Part shown: piece after piece, positions 42,760 through 51,105 of the stretch
Layout: every line of letters starts with the position of its first letter
Numbering within the stretch: the first letter of the stretch is position 1
Source of the DNA: Streptomyces sp. NBC_00443
Lineage (GTDB): Bacteria > Actinomycetota > Actinomycetes > Streptomycetales > Streptomycetaceae
Direction: 5' to 3'
DNA: 64,000 bases
Assembly: GCF_036014175.1 (NCBI RefSeq)
Contig: NZ_CP107917.1
Span: forward strand, 7,068,001-7,132,000
Notes under the pieces: model-generated
The model's database searches: none
The model's input: the letters and a program-made list of their open reading frames with translations, nothing else
What the model was told of the DNA's origin: nothing
Program-made: the position numbers and the translations under genes

Positions 42760-42781
42760 ACGGCCGGGGGTGGAGGCACCA

Positions 42782-43096
42782 ATGGACGCGCCCAACAAGT
42801 TCGTACAGATCATCGACTTCGAGACCGAGCGCATCGAAGAGATGCGGGAACTGGCCCACGAGACGGAACAGCGCCTGGCGGGCCGCGACGGCGGCCCCAC
42901 GCGACGCATCGTCCTCAAGGACCGGGGGCAGCCCAACCGCTACCTCGTAGTGATCGAGTTCGCCTCGTACGAGGACGCGATGCGCAACAGCGACGACCCC
43001 GAGACGAGCAAGTTCGCGGAGCAGATGGCCGCGCTGTGCACCGCGCCGCCGTCCTTCACGGACTGCGACGTACAGGAGACGACCGATTTCGCGTAG
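42782..43096 (+). CDS. conserved hypothetical, dimeric alpha/beta-barrel-like protein
   Basis: 104-residue soluble protein, MDAPNKFVQIIDFETERIEE onward. The alternation of strand and helix (FVQIIDFET, then NRYLVVIEFASYEDAM, then FTDCDVQETTDF) suggests the antibiotic-biosynthesis-monooxygenase/dimeric alpha-beta barrel fold; no catalytic residue can be singled out. GGAGG lies five bases before the ATG. It is followed by a terminator hairpin. Confidence 0.7.
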   Translation: MDAPNKFVQIIDFETERIEEMRELAHETEQRLAGRDGGPTRRIVLKDRGQPNRYLVVIEFASYEDAMRNSDDPETSKFAEQMAALCTAPPSFTDCDVQETTDFA

Positions 43097-43114
43097 CGAC
43101 ATACGAAAGACAGG

Positions 43115-43141
43115 GGCCCCGCAACCCGAGGGCGCGGGGCC
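43115..43141 (+). terminator. hairpin terminator
   Basis: GGCCCCGC pairs with GCGGGGCC around an 11-base loop, 19 bases after the stop at 43096. Confidence 0.6.
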
Positions 43142-43199
43142 ACCTGACAACCACTCGGACCGGAATGCGAACCCCCAAGCCCTCTGCGACGATCGCTCC

Positions 43200-44300
43200 A
43201 TGATCGATCGGCTCAGGTCGCTCACGACAGGGTGGACGTACCTCGTGCCGGTGCTCGCGGTCGTCCTGCTGGCCTTCACCTGGGGACGGGACCTGTCCGG
43301 CGCGGTCGTTGCGCTGGTGACGCTGGTCCTCGCGGGTGCCGTCCTGGCCGCCGTACACCACGCTGAGGTGGTCGCGCACCGCGTCGGCGAACCCTTCGGC
43401 TCCCTCGTCCTCGCCGTCGCCGTCACGATCATCGAGGTCGCCCTGATCGTGACCCTGATGGTCGATGGCGGCGACAAGAGCTCCACCCTCGCCCGGGACA
43501 CGGTCTTCGCGGCCGTGATGATCACCTGTAACGGCATCGTCGGCCTGTGTCTGCTGGTCGCCTCGCTGCGGCACCGTACGGCGGTCTTCAACCCCGAGGG
43601 CACCGGCGCCGCCCTCGCGACAGTCGCCACCCTGGCCACGCTCAGCCTCGTGCTGCCGACGTTCACCACGAGCAAGCCGGGCCCGGAATTCTCCACCGTG
43701 CAGCTGACGTTCGCCGCGGTCTCCTCGCTGATCCTGTACGGCCTGTTCGTGACCACCCAGACCGTGCGGCACCGCGACTACTTCCTCCCCATCACCCGGC
43801 AGGGCGACGTGATCACCGCGGAGGACCACGCCGTCGCGCCCTCCCGCCGCACAGCCCTGATCAGCTTGGGGCTGCTGGGCCTGGCCCTGGTCGGCGTGGT
43901 CGGCCTGGCGAAGGGGGTGTCGCCGACCATCGAGTCAGGAGTGGCGGCGGCCGACCTTCCGCATGCCGTCGTCGGCGTGATCATCGCCCTGTTGGTGCTG
44001 CTTCCCGAGACGATCGCTGCGCTTCGCTCCGCCCGTCGCGACCGTGTGCAGACCAGTCTGAACCTCGCGCTCGGCTCGGCGATGGCCAGTATCGGCCTGA
44101 CCATCCCCGCGGTCGCCCTGGCCTCCATCTGGCTCTCCGGCCCGCTCGTCCTCGGCCTCGGCCCCACCCACATGGTGCTGCTCGCCCTGACGGTCGTGGT
44201 GAGTGCGCTGACCGTGGTGCCGGGGCGGGCTACACCGCTGCAAGGTGGCGTCCACCTGGTGCTGTTCGCGGCCTACCTGGAGCTCGCGCTCAATCCGTAG
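43200..44300 (+). CDS. chaA: ChaA-type Ca2+(Na+)/H+ antiporter
   Basis: 366-residue cation/proton antiporter of the CaCA superfamily. About eleven hydrophobic segments form two inverted halves; the paired alpha-repeat motifs are GEPFGSLVLAVAVTIIEVAL and ALGSAMASIGLTIPAVALAS, each with the conserved Glu/Asn neighbourhood. Exports Ca2+ or Na+/K+ in characterised ChaA proteins; here the specificity is unknown. Its place after terC suggests a common ion-homeostasis setting. ATG 43200 has no strong Shine-Dalgarno. Confidence 0.88.
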   Translation: MIDRLRSLTTGWTYLVPVLAVVLLAFTWGRDLSGAVVALVTLVLAGAVLAAVHHAEVVAHRVGEPFGSLVLAVAVTIIEVALIVTLMVDGGDKSSTLARDTVFAAVMITCNGIVGLCLLVASLRHRTAVFNPEGTGAALATVATLATLSLVLPTFTTSKPGPEFSTVQLTFAAVSSLILYGLFVTTQTVRHRDYFLPITRQGDVITAEDHAVAPSRRTALISLGLLGLALVGVVGLAKGVSPTIESGVAAADLPHAVVGVIIALLVLLPETIAALRSARRDRVQTSLNLALGSAMASIGLTIPAVALASIWLSGPLVLGLGPTHMVLLALTVVVSALTVVPGRATPLQGGVHLVLFAAYLELALNP

Positions 44301-44342
44301 CCGCCCAGTTCCGCAGCACTGGCGTCCCGCGGTCGCGGCGTT

Positions 44343-44373
44343 CCGGAGCCCGTCACCCCGTGGCGGGCTCCGG
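44343..44373. terminator. bidirectional terminator between chaA and the MHS transporter
   Basis: CCGGAGCCCG pairs with CGGGCTCCGG over an 11-base loop. The stem covers the last codons of the convergent minus-strand gene. Confidence 0.65.
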
Positions 44374-45657
44374 CGCCACGGCAGCCACCGGACGCGTCTC
44401 GGGCAGCAGCGCGAAGCACCCCAGGCTGAGCAGCGCGACCCCCGTCAGATACGCCCCAACACCCCAGGGCACCCGACCGCCCTGCTCGACGAGCGCTGTC
44501 GCCACGATCGGCGTGAGCGCGCCCCCGAGGACGCCGCCGAGGTTGTAGCCCACCGCGGCGCCCGTGCAGCGCACCCGGGGCTCGTACAACTCCGGCAGAT
44601 ACGCGGCGATCACAGCGAACATCGTGACGAACGCGAGCATCGCCCCGAGGAAACCGAGGAACATCAGCAGCGGCTCACCCGTGGCGAGGAGCGCGACCAA
44701 GGGGAACATCCACAGGGCGGAGGCAGCGCACCCGATCAGGCACAGGGGCCGCCGGCCGTACCGGTCGCCGAGAATCGCCACCACCGGTGTGAGCGAGCCC
44801 TTCACCACGACCGCGCCCATGATGCAGACCAGCATGACGCCGCGGCCCACGCCGAGCCGCTCGGTGGCGTAGGCGAGGGACCATGTCGTCACGGTGTAGA
44901 AGATCGCGTAGCCGATCGACAGGGCCCCGGCCGTCAGCAGAACGAGCCGCCAGTGGTCGCGGACGACCTCGGCGAGCGGCACGCGCGCGGGCTTGTCGAT
45001 TTCGAGGAACCGAGGACTCTCGGTGAGCGAAGACCGCAGCCACAGCCCCACCAACGCGAGCACTCCCGCCGCCCAGAACGGCACCCGCCATCCCCACGCG
45101 GCGAACTGGGCATCGGACAGCGTCGCCGACAGCCCCAGCACCACACCGTTGGCGAGCAGGAAGCCCAGCGCGGGCCCGACCTGCGGGAAGCTCGACCACA
45201 GGCCGCGCCGCCCGGCGGGCGCGTGCTCCACCGTCAGCAGCACGGCTCCGCCCCACTCGCCGCCGAGCCCGAGCCCCTGCAGGAAGCGCAGCAGGAGCAG
45301 CAACAGGGGAGCGGTCACACCGATGGTGTCGTACGTCGGCACGCAGCCGACCGCGACCGTGGAAGCGCCGGTCAGCAGCAGCGAGGCGACGAGGACCGGT
45401 CGGCGTCCGTGCCGGTCCCCGATGTGCCCGAACAGCACCGACCCCAGTGGCCGCGCCACGAAGCCCACGCCGAACGTCGCGAAGGCGGCCAGGGTTCCCG
45501 CCAGTGGCGAGAACGTGGGGAAGAACAGCGGCCCGAGTACCAGCGCCGCCGCGGTCCCGTAGACGAAGAAGTCGTAGAACTCGATGGCCGTGCCGGCGAG
45601 TGACGCGGCGGCGAGCCGCAACATGGAGGGCGCCCTTACAGTGCGTGCATCGTGCAT
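44353..45657 (-). CDS. MFS transporter, metabolite:H+ symporter (MHS) family
   Basis: 434-residue twelve-helix transporter. The N-terminus MLRLAAASLAGTAIEFYDFF and the loops FGHIGDRHGRRPVL and LGDRYGRRPLCLIG are diagnostic for the MHS group (ShiA/ProP/KgtP), which take up organic acids or osmolytes with protons; GGEWGGAVLLTVEHAPAGRR is the family segment after helix 4. Substrate unknown. ATG 45657 or ATG 45624 are both possible. Confidence 0.9.
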   Translation of the reverse strand: MHDARTVRAPSMLRLAAASLAGTAIEFYDFFVYGTAAALVLGPLFFPTFSPLAGTLAAFATFGVGFVARPLGSVLFGHIGDRHGRRPVLVASLLLTGASTVAVGCVPTYDTIGVTAPLLLLLLRFLQGLGLGGEWGGAVLLTVEHAPAGRRGLWSSFPQVGPALGFLLANGVVLGLSATLSDAQFAAWGWRVPFWAAGVLALVGLWLRSSLTESPRFLEIDKPARVPLAEVVRDHWRLVLLTAGALSIGYAIFYTVTTWSLAYATERLGVGRGVMLVCIMGAVVVKGSLTPVVAILGDRYGRRPLCLIGCAASALWMFPLVALLATGEPLLMFLGFLGAMLAFVTMFAVIAAYLPELYEPRVRCTGAAVGYNLGGVLGGALTPIVATALVEQGGRVPWGVGAYLTGVALLSLGCFALLPETRPVAAVAPEPATG

Positions 45658-45717
45658 GCTGCGTCAACTACCCACGGTGACCACCAGTTACGGGGGCGCG
45701 GGGGCGGTCGGCCGCGT

Positions 45718-46764
45718 TCAGTACGTGACGGTGATGCGCCGGGCGGGGCCATCGACACGCACGATGCCGCCGTAAGGGATGACGAGTTGCGGGTCGGTGT
45801 GTCCGAGGTCCACGTCGAAGACGATCGGAGTGTTGGGGGCATACATGCGCATGGCCCGCAGCACGGCCTCGCGCTGCTCAGCGGCGTAACGAGCGGCCTC
45901 CTCCGGGCCATTGGGGTGTTCGAAGGACCACGTCTTCGCACGGCCCATCAGCAGCGCGGAGAAGCGCTGGAGCAGACCGCGCTCGCCCATGTTGCGCAGG
46001 GTCCAGAAGACCTCGTTGGCGCTCGGCATCTCCTCCGACGTCTCCAGCAACAGCACTCCGCCGTCGTACTCCGACAGGTCACGAGCGATCTCACGGTCGG
46101 CCATCAGCAGCCACCCGACGATCTCCAGGCAGCCGCCCCAGGTGCGGCCTTCCACCACCTGGTCGGCGTTCACCCAGGTCCACCCGCCTCCGGGCCGCGT
46201 CTCCGGCTCCGCATCGAAGGTCGTCGGGTCGGCCCAGTCGCGATTGATGTCGTTCCAGCGCTCGGCGGGCCGGAGTTCGTACTCGCCCGACGTGAACAGC
46301 GCTGCCCGCAGGGACTCGGCGGTCTGCGGGTGCATGGCGCCGGGGCGGCCCAGCTCGCACATCACACTCACGCCGTGATAGCCGACGATTCCGGTGTTAC
46401 GCAGGAACATGAGCAGGTTCGTGTTGTCGCTCATTCCGAGGAACGGCTTGGGGTTCGCCCGGATCAACTCCCGGTCCAGCAACGGCAGCACGGTGATCTG
46501 GTCATCGCCGCCGATGGACGCGATGACCGCTTTGATGCCCGGGTCGGCGAAGGCGGCGTGGATGTCGTCGGCCCGCTCCTGAGGCGTGGAGCCCATCTTG
46601 CGGGTCGCCGGGTATTCGACCGGTTCGAGCCCGTACTCCTTGCGCAGCCGCTCCAGACCCAGCTCGTAAGGGAGCGGGAAGAGCCCGGGCAGGCCCGCGC
46701 CGGGCGAGACGACGGCGACGCGGTCGCCGGGGGAGGGCTTGGGCGGGTACGAGATCGTGGTCAT
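45718..46764 (-). CDS. S66 family peptidase (LD-carboxypeptidase/MccF-like)
   Basis: 348-residue serine peptidase of the S66 class I amidotransferase-like fold. The nucleophile is Ser112 in LGMSDNTNL; the Glu-His pair is expected in LLLETSEEMP and DLGHTDPQ. Family members remove D-amino acids from murein tetrapeptides or inactivate microcin C-type peptide nucleotides (MccF), and sequence alone does not separate them, but there is no secretion signal, which favours a cytoplasmic MccF-like or recycling role. TACCCT six bases before the ATG at 46764 suggests a leaderless message. Confidence 0.88.
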   Translation of the reverse strand: MTTISYPPKPSPGDRVAVVSPGAGLPGLFPLPYELGLERLRKEYGLEPVEYPATRKMGSTPQERADDIHAAFADPGIKAVIASIGGDDQITVLPLLDRELIRANPKPFLGMSDNTNLLMFLRNTGIVGYHGVSVMCELGRPGAMHPQTAESLRAALFTSGEYELRPAERWNDINRDWADPTTFDAEPETRPGGGWTWVNADQVVEGRTWGGCLEIVGWLLMADREIARDLSEYDGGVLLLETSEEMPSANEVFWTLRNMGERGLLQRFSALLMGRAKTWSFEHPNGPEEAARYAAEQREAVLRAMRMYAPNTPIVFDVDLGHTDPQLVIPYGGIVRVDGPARRITVTY

Positions 46765-46770
46765 ACCGGG

Positions 46771-46776
46771 AGGGTA
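46771..46776 (-). promoter_or_regulatory. leaderless -10 box for the S66 peptidase gene
   Basis: Minus-strand TACCCT ends six bases before ATG 46764. Confidence 0.5.
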
Positions 46777-46868
46777 GGACGCACGGCGTGCACTGTGCAC
46801 CGTGATAAACCGGGGTCTGAGCAGCGGTCTTCGACGGACCGCGCAACCCCGAACGGACCGGAGGAACC

Positions 46869-47342
46869 GTGCCCCGCACCCTGGCCAACGCCCCGATCAT
46901 GATCCTCAATGGCCCCAACCTGAACCTGCTCGGCCAGCGCCAGCCGGAGATCTACGGCTCCGAGACCCTGGCCGATGTCGAGGCTCTGTGCGTCAAGGCG
47001 GCTGCCGCGCACGGCGGCACGATCGACTTCCGGCAGTCCAACCACGAGGGGGAGTTGGTCGACTGGATCCATGAGGCACGGCTGCATCACTGCGGGATCG
47101 TGATCAACCCCGGTGCCTACTCGCACACCTCCGTGGCGATCCTGGATGCGCTCAACACCTGTGACGGCCTTCCGGTGTTGGAGGTCCATATCTCCAACAT
47201 CCACAAGCGCGAGTCGTTCCGGCACCACTCGTACGTCTCGCTGCGCGCCGACGGGGTCATCGCGGGGTGCGGTGTGCAGGGGTACGTGTTCGGTGTGGAG
47301 CGGGTCGCGGCGCTGGCCGGGGCGGGGCAGGCGGACACGTGA
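46869..47342 (+). CDS. aroQ: type II 3-dehydroquinate dehydratase
   Basis: 157-residue type II dehydroquinase of the shikimate pathway, converting 3-dehydroquinate to 3-dehydroshikimate. The N-terminal NGPNLNLLGQRQPEIYG loop carries the catalytic Arg/Tyr lid, followed by QSNHEGELVDWIHEA, NPGAYSHTSVAILDAL and VEVHISNIHKRESFRHHS with the catalytic His. Length and all motifs match the family (dodecamer). GTG 46869 has GGAGG four bases upstream. Confidence 0.97.
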   Translation: MPRTLANAPIMILNGPNLNLLGQRQPEIYGSETLADVEALCVKAAAAHGGTIDFRQSNHEGELVDWIHEARLHHCGIVINPGAYSHTSVAILDALNTCDGLPVLEVHISNIHKRESFRHHSYVSLRADGVIAGCGVQGYVFGVERVAALAGAGQADT

Positions 47343-47363
47343 TGACGGCGGGCGGGGCGGAGA

Positions 47364-47400
47364 TGTAAGGACCGCCCGCCATGGTGGGGCGGTCCTTACA
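47364..47400. terminator. strong bidirectional terminator after aroQ
   Basis: TGTAAGGACCGCCC and GGGCGGTCCTTACA form a perfect 14-pair stem with a nine-base loop between convergent genes. Confidence 0.85.
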
Positions 47401-47436
47401 CATGCCTGCACAGTGCCTGAACATGCCTGGGCGGCC

Positions 47437-48189
47437 TCACAGGCGTCCCGCCTCCACGATCCTCCGCAGGAAGCGCCGGGTGCGTTCCTGCTGCGGATCG
47501 CCGAAGATCTGCTCGGCCGTGCCGTGCTCCAGCACCACGCCTCCGTCCAGAAAACAAACCTGGTCGGCCACCTCGCGGGCGAACCCCATCTCGTGCGTGG
47601 CCAGCACCATCGTCATCCCGTCCTCCTTCAAGTCGCGGACAACGGTGAGAACTTCGCCGACGAGCTCGGGGTCGAGGGCGGCGGTGATCTCGTCGAGCAG
47701 CAGCAGCCGGGGACGTACGGCCAGGGCGCGCACGATCGCGACCCGCTGCTGCTGACCGCCGCTCAGCCGGTCCGGGTACTCGCCGGACTTGCCGGCCAGC
47801 CCGAGCCGCTCCAGCAGCTCACGCGCGCGTGCCTCGGCCTCCGCCCGGGAAACGCCGTGCACGCGCCGCGGGGCCAGGGTGATGTTCTCCAGGACCGTCA
47901 TGTGCGGGAAGAGGTTGTACGCCTGGAACACCACGCCGATACGGCGCCGTACGGCGTCCTGGTCGACGCGTGGATCGGTGATCTCCTCGCCGTCCAGCCA
48001 GATCGCGCCGTCGTCGATGTCCTCCAGCAGGTTCGCGCACCGCAGCAGCGTGGACTTGCCGGAGCCGGAGGCGCCGATCAGGGCGGTGACCGTGTGCGGG
48101 GTGACCTCCAGGTCGACGTCCCGCAGTACGACCGAGCTGCCGAAGGTCTTGCGCACGGACTCCATGCGCAGCACGGGTACGTCGCTCAC
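47437..48189 (-). CDS. amino acid ABC transporter ATPase
   Basis: 250-residue polar amino acid-type (GlnQ/HisP-like) ABC ATPase. Walker A GASGSGKSTLLR, the signature LSGGQQQRVAIVRA and Walker B LLLLDEITAALDPE are clear; the usual DEP is DEI here. The stop of the upstream permease overlaps its GTG start (GTGA). It is the last of a three-gene operon with substrate-binding protein and permease. Substrate probably glutamine, glutamate or a similar amino acid. Confidence 0.95.
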   Translation of the reverse strand: MSDVPVLRMESVRKTFGSSVVLRDVDLEVTPHTVTALIGASGSGKSTLLRCANLLEDIDDGAIWLDGEEITDPRVDQDAVRRRIGVVFQAYNLFPHMTVLENITLAPRRVHGVSRAEAEARARELLERLGLAGKSGEYPDRLSGGQQQRVAIVRALAVRPRLLLLDEITAALDPELVGEVLTVVRDLKEDGMTMVLATHEMGFAREVADQVCFLDGGVVLEHGTAEQIFGDPQQERTRRFLRRIVEAGRL

Positions 48190-49100
48190 AGGGCTCCTCC
48201 TTGGGCGCGCCGACGGTCCATCCGGGCCGTCACCCAGTCCGTGAAGCGCGTCATCGGAATGGTCAGTGCCACGAAGACGAGGCCCGCGACGATGTACGGC
48301 GTGTAGTTGAGGCTGCGGCCCACGATGATGTCCGCGGCCCGCACGGCATCCACCGCACCGCCGATCGAGACCAGCCCGGTGTCCTTCTGCAGCGACACCA
48401 GGTCGTTCAGCAGCGGCGGCACCTGACGGCGTACGCCCTGGGGCAGGACGACGTGCCGCAGCGCCTGGCGGTTGGTGAGGCCGAGCGAGCGTGCCGCGGC
48501 GCGCTGAGAAGGGTGGACGGACTCGATGCCCGCGCGGAACACCTCGGCCACGTACGCCGAATACGTCAGTGTCAGGGCCGTACCGCCCAGCAGTACGGGA
48601 TCGACGGTCACGCCCTGCAGCCGCAGCGCGGGGACGCCGAGGACAACGATCATGAGGTTAATGATGAGCGGAAGACCCCGGAAGAAGTCCGTGTAGGCGG
48701 CCGCCAGGGCCCGCAGCGGGAAGAACACCGGGCCGCGCAGCGTGCGGGCGACGGCGATGAGCATCCCGAGAACCAGCACGGCCGCGCCGCAGATCAGCAG
48801 CAGCCGGACGTTCAGCCAGAGCCCTTCGAGGATCTTCGGGAACGCCTCGCGCGCGTACTGCCAGTCGAAGAACGTCTCCTTGGTGCGCGGCCAGCCCGGC
48901 GCGTTGACCACGACCAGGTAGAGAACGACGCCCGTGACCAGCGTGGAGAGCGCCGCGATGGCCGTGGCTCGGCGGGCGCGGGCACGCTTGTAGCGCTCGC
49001 GGTCGACACGTCGCCGGGAGGGGACGTAGCCGTCGTCGCCCGGGACGGACGTGCCGTCGTCCGCGCCTTCCTGGCCGGACTCCTCCTTCGTGACCGTCAC
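48186..49100 (-). CDS. amino acid ABC transporter permease
   Basis: 304-residue permease with about five transmembrane helices. The EAA-type coupling segment is SLGLTNRQALRHVVLPQGVR, preceded by AEVFRAGIESVHPSQ typical of HisM/GlnP permeases. The N-terminal about 65 residues are a hydrophilic Glu/Arg-rich extension not found in short permeases. Start GTG 49100 overlaps the TGA of the substrate-binding protein gene; the frame is open further upstream but that would run into that gene. Confidence 0.93.
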   Translation of the reverse strand: MTVTKEESGQEGADDGTSVPGDDGYVPSRRRVDRERYKRARARRATAIAALSTLVTGVVLYLVVVNAPGWPRTKETFFDWQYAREAFPKILEGLWLNVRLLLICGAAVLVLGMLIAVARTLRGPVFFPLRALAAAYTDFFRGLPLIINLMIVVLGVPALRLQGVTVDPVLLGGTALTLTYSAYVAEVFRAGIESVHPSQRAAARSLGLTNRQALRHVVLPQGVRRQVPPLLNDLVSLQKDTGLVSIGGAVDAVRAADIIVGRSLNYTPYIVAGLVFVALTIPMTRFTDWVTARMDRRRAQGGAL

Positions 49101-50041
49101 TTGAGCACCGGAGCGTCGACGGCGTCCGACAGCCACTGCTGCTCGAGCTTGCCCAGAGTGCCGTCCTCGCGCAGGGCGTCGACGGCGTCCGACACGCACG
49201 CGGTGAGCGCGCTGCCCTTGTCGAGCACGAGCCCGAACTGCTCCGGCGTACCGCTCTGGTTCTCGAACTGGCCGACGATCGTCGCATCCGTCACCTCGGC
49301 GGAGGTGATGTAGAAGGCGGTCGGCAGGTCGACCACGACGGCGTCGACCTGACCGTTCTTCAGCGCGGACTTGGCCTGGTCGTTCTTGGCGTACGCGGCG
49401 GCCTGCTGAGTCGGCTTCACCACGTCGTCGATGTAGTTGAGGCTGGTCGTGCCCACCTGGGCGCCGAGCTTGAGGTCCTTCAGGTCCGCGATGCTGTTTG
49501 CCTTGGCGGCCTCGGTTCCCTTCAGCGCGATGACGGCCTGGCGGACGTCGTAGTAGCCGGAGGAGAAGTCCACGGCCTTCTTGCGCTCGTCGCTGATCGA
49601 CACCTGGTTGATGTCGAAGTCGAAGGTCTTCTCGCCGGGCGCGAAGGCCTTGTTGAACGGCACGCTCTGCCACATGACGGCGCTCTTGTCGTAGCCGAGT
49701 TGCTCGGCCACGGCGTACGCGACCGCCGACTCGAAGCCCTCGCCGTTGGCCGGATTGTCGTCCTTGAACCAGGGCTCGTATGCCGGCTCGTCGGTGGCGA
49801 TCGTGAGCTTGCCGGAGGTCTTGGTGGCCAACTCGCCCTTGGCGCAGGTGTTCCCGGCCGATCCCGACGGTGTTCCGGTGGCCTGCTCCTCCGGCTGCGG
49901 AGCACAGCCGAGAGCGGTGGCGATCAGGGCTGTCGTGGCGACGACGACGGCGCGGCGCAGTGCGCGAGGGGCAAGGTGCATGGCGCGAGATTGGCAGTGG
50001 GCCGCCGTGTTTGTCGAGGTCACGGCGGTCAGTTTCCGCAT
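49097..50041 (-). CDS. amino acid ABC transporter substrate-binding lipoprotein
   Basis: 314-residue type II substrate-binding protein (SBP_bac_3). The signal region ends in the lipobox TALGC with Cys46, so the protein is a membrane-anchored lipoprotein; a Glu/Gln/Ser/Thr-rich linker follows. Binding-protein segments are LTIATDEPAYEPWFKDD, FDFDINQVSISDERK and VDAVVVDLPTAFYI. The gene is first in the transport operon. Start could be ATG 50041 or ATG 49981; neither has a strong Shine-Dalgarno. A palindrome and a hairpin lie upstream. Confidence 0.93.
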   Translation of the reverse strand: MRKLTAVTSTNTAAHCQSRAMHLAPRALRRAVVVATTALIATALGCAPQPEEQATGTPSGSAGNTCAKGELATKTSGKLTIATDEPAYEPWFKDDNPANGEGFESAVAYAVAEQLGYDKSAVMWQSVPFNKAFAPGEKTFDFDINQVSISDERKKAVDFSSGYYDVRQAVIALKGTEAAKANSIADLKDLKLGAQVGTTSLNYIDDVVKPTQQAAAYAKNDQAKSALKNGQVDAVVVDLPTAFYITSAEVTDATIVGQFENQSGTPEQFGLVLDKGSALTACVSDAVDALREDGTLGKLEQQWLSDAVDAPVLK

Positions 50042-50103
50042 AGTGGGAAGGCGTGTTGCGTCCTTGTGAACACAGCCCGCTTCCCCGGCAGCAGAAGCCG
50101 CCG

Positions 50104-50142
50104 GGGCCGCCGGTCGAGGGCGGGGTTGAAGACCGGCGGCCC
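50104..50142 (-). other. leader hairpin upstream of the transporter operon
   Basis: GGGCCGCCGGTC (50104-50115) and GACCGGCGGCCC (50131-50142) make a perfect 12-pair stem around a 15-base loop, about 60 bases before the substrate-binding protein start. It could be a terminator, attenuator or leader structure. It lies in the gene-free stretch 50042-50351, in which I see no coding sequence. Confidence 0.55.
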
Positions 50143-50231
50143 GTACCGCTCAGGAGCCGTCATCCTTCGCGGGGCTGCTTCCAGTTGACTGCGCAACAAC
50201 GCGCGCCGGGAGCGCGCGCAGGACACCAGCG

Positions 50232-50250
50232 CGTGTGAACGGTTCACACG
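50232..50250. promoter_or_regulatory. 19-base palindrome upstream of the amino acid transporter operon
   Basis: CGTGTGAAC-G-GTTCACACG is a perfect palindrome with nine-base arms. A related half site, TGTGAAC, recurs at 50065-50071, 24 bases before the start of the substrate-binding protein gene. Confidence 0.6.
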
Positions 50251-50351
50251 GGGCGCGTGCGCGGGGGCGCACCGCGCGCGTGCTTGCCACGGCGGCGGCG
50301 CTCGCCAGGCCCCGCTCGGCGGTGACCTGCCCTGCGGTCACCAGCCCGCGG

Positions 50352-51008
50352 TCACCAGCCCCGCGCGTGCCACTCCGGCAGATGAGGCCGTTCCGCGCCC
50401 AGCGAGGTGTCGTTGCCGTGCCCCGGGTAGACCCATGTCTCGTCCGGCAGGGCGTCGAAGATCTTCGTCTCGACATCGTGGATCAGACTGGCGAACGCCT
50501 CCGGGTCCTTACGGGTGTTGCCCACACCGCCCGGGAACAGACAGTCCCCTGTGAACACATGGGGATGTCCGTGCGGGTCGTCGTAGACGAGAGCGATGGA
50601 CCCCGGTGTGTGCCCGACCAGGTGGCGCACGGTGAGCTCCACGCGCCCCACCCGGATGATGTCGCCGTCGTCGACCAGGACGTCGGTCGGCACCGAGATG
50701 CCGTCGGCGTCGTCCCGGCCGGCGTACGTGCGCGCGCCGGTGGTGTCGACGACCGCGGCGAGCGCCTGCCAGTGGTCACCGTGCTGGTGGGTGGTGACGA
50801 CGGACGCGATGCCGTCGTCACCGATCATGCCCAGCAGTGTGTCCGCCTCGTTGGCGGCGTCGATCAGTAGTTGCTCGTCGGTGGCCCGGCAGCGCAGCAG
50901 ATAGGCGTTGTTGTCCATCGGGCCGACCGCGATCTTGGTGATCATCAGGTCCTTGAGCTCGTGCACGTCGGCAGGGCCACCGACCGTCACCTGTCCGCTG
51001 TACGTCAT
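50352..51008 (-). CDS. MBL-fold metallo-hydrolase (glyoxalase II-like)
   Basis: 218-residue metallo-beta-lactamase-fold enzyme. Zinc ligands are His74, His76, Asp78 and His79 in THQHGDHW, a further His in LVGHTPGS, and the Asp in VFTGDCLFPGG; the last ligand is His in VYPGHGND. The pattern is that of hydroxyacylglutathione hydrolases and their mycothiol-using relatives; the real thioester substrate is not known. TAGGCT six bases before the ATG points to a leaderless message. A maleylpyruvate isomerase-type gene lies just upstream. Confidence 0.92.
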   Translation of the reverse strand: MTYSGQVTVGGPADVHELKDLMITKIAVGPMDNNAYLLRCRATDEQLLIDAANEADTLLGMIGDDGIASVVTTHQHGDHWQALAAVVDTTGARTYAGRDDADGISVPTDVLVDDGDIIRVGRVELTVRHLVGHTPGSIALVYDDPHGHPHVFTGDCLFPGGVGNTRKDPEAFASLIHDVETKIFDALPDETWVYPGHGNDTSLGAERPHLPEWHARGW

Positions 51009-51014
51009 GTCGGC

Positions 51015-51020
51015 AGCCTA
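51015..51020 (-). promoter_or_regulatory. leaderless -10 box for the MBL-fold gene
   Basis: Minus-strand TAGGCT ends six bases before ATG 51008. Confidence 0.45.
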
Positions 51021-51105
51021 TAGCGGCAGAGCGGGCCCTGGGCCGTCCGGGCCACCGCAGGGGGCAGAGCGTTGCGGGCAGAGCGGCCCTGGGACCGTAC
51101 GGCTG

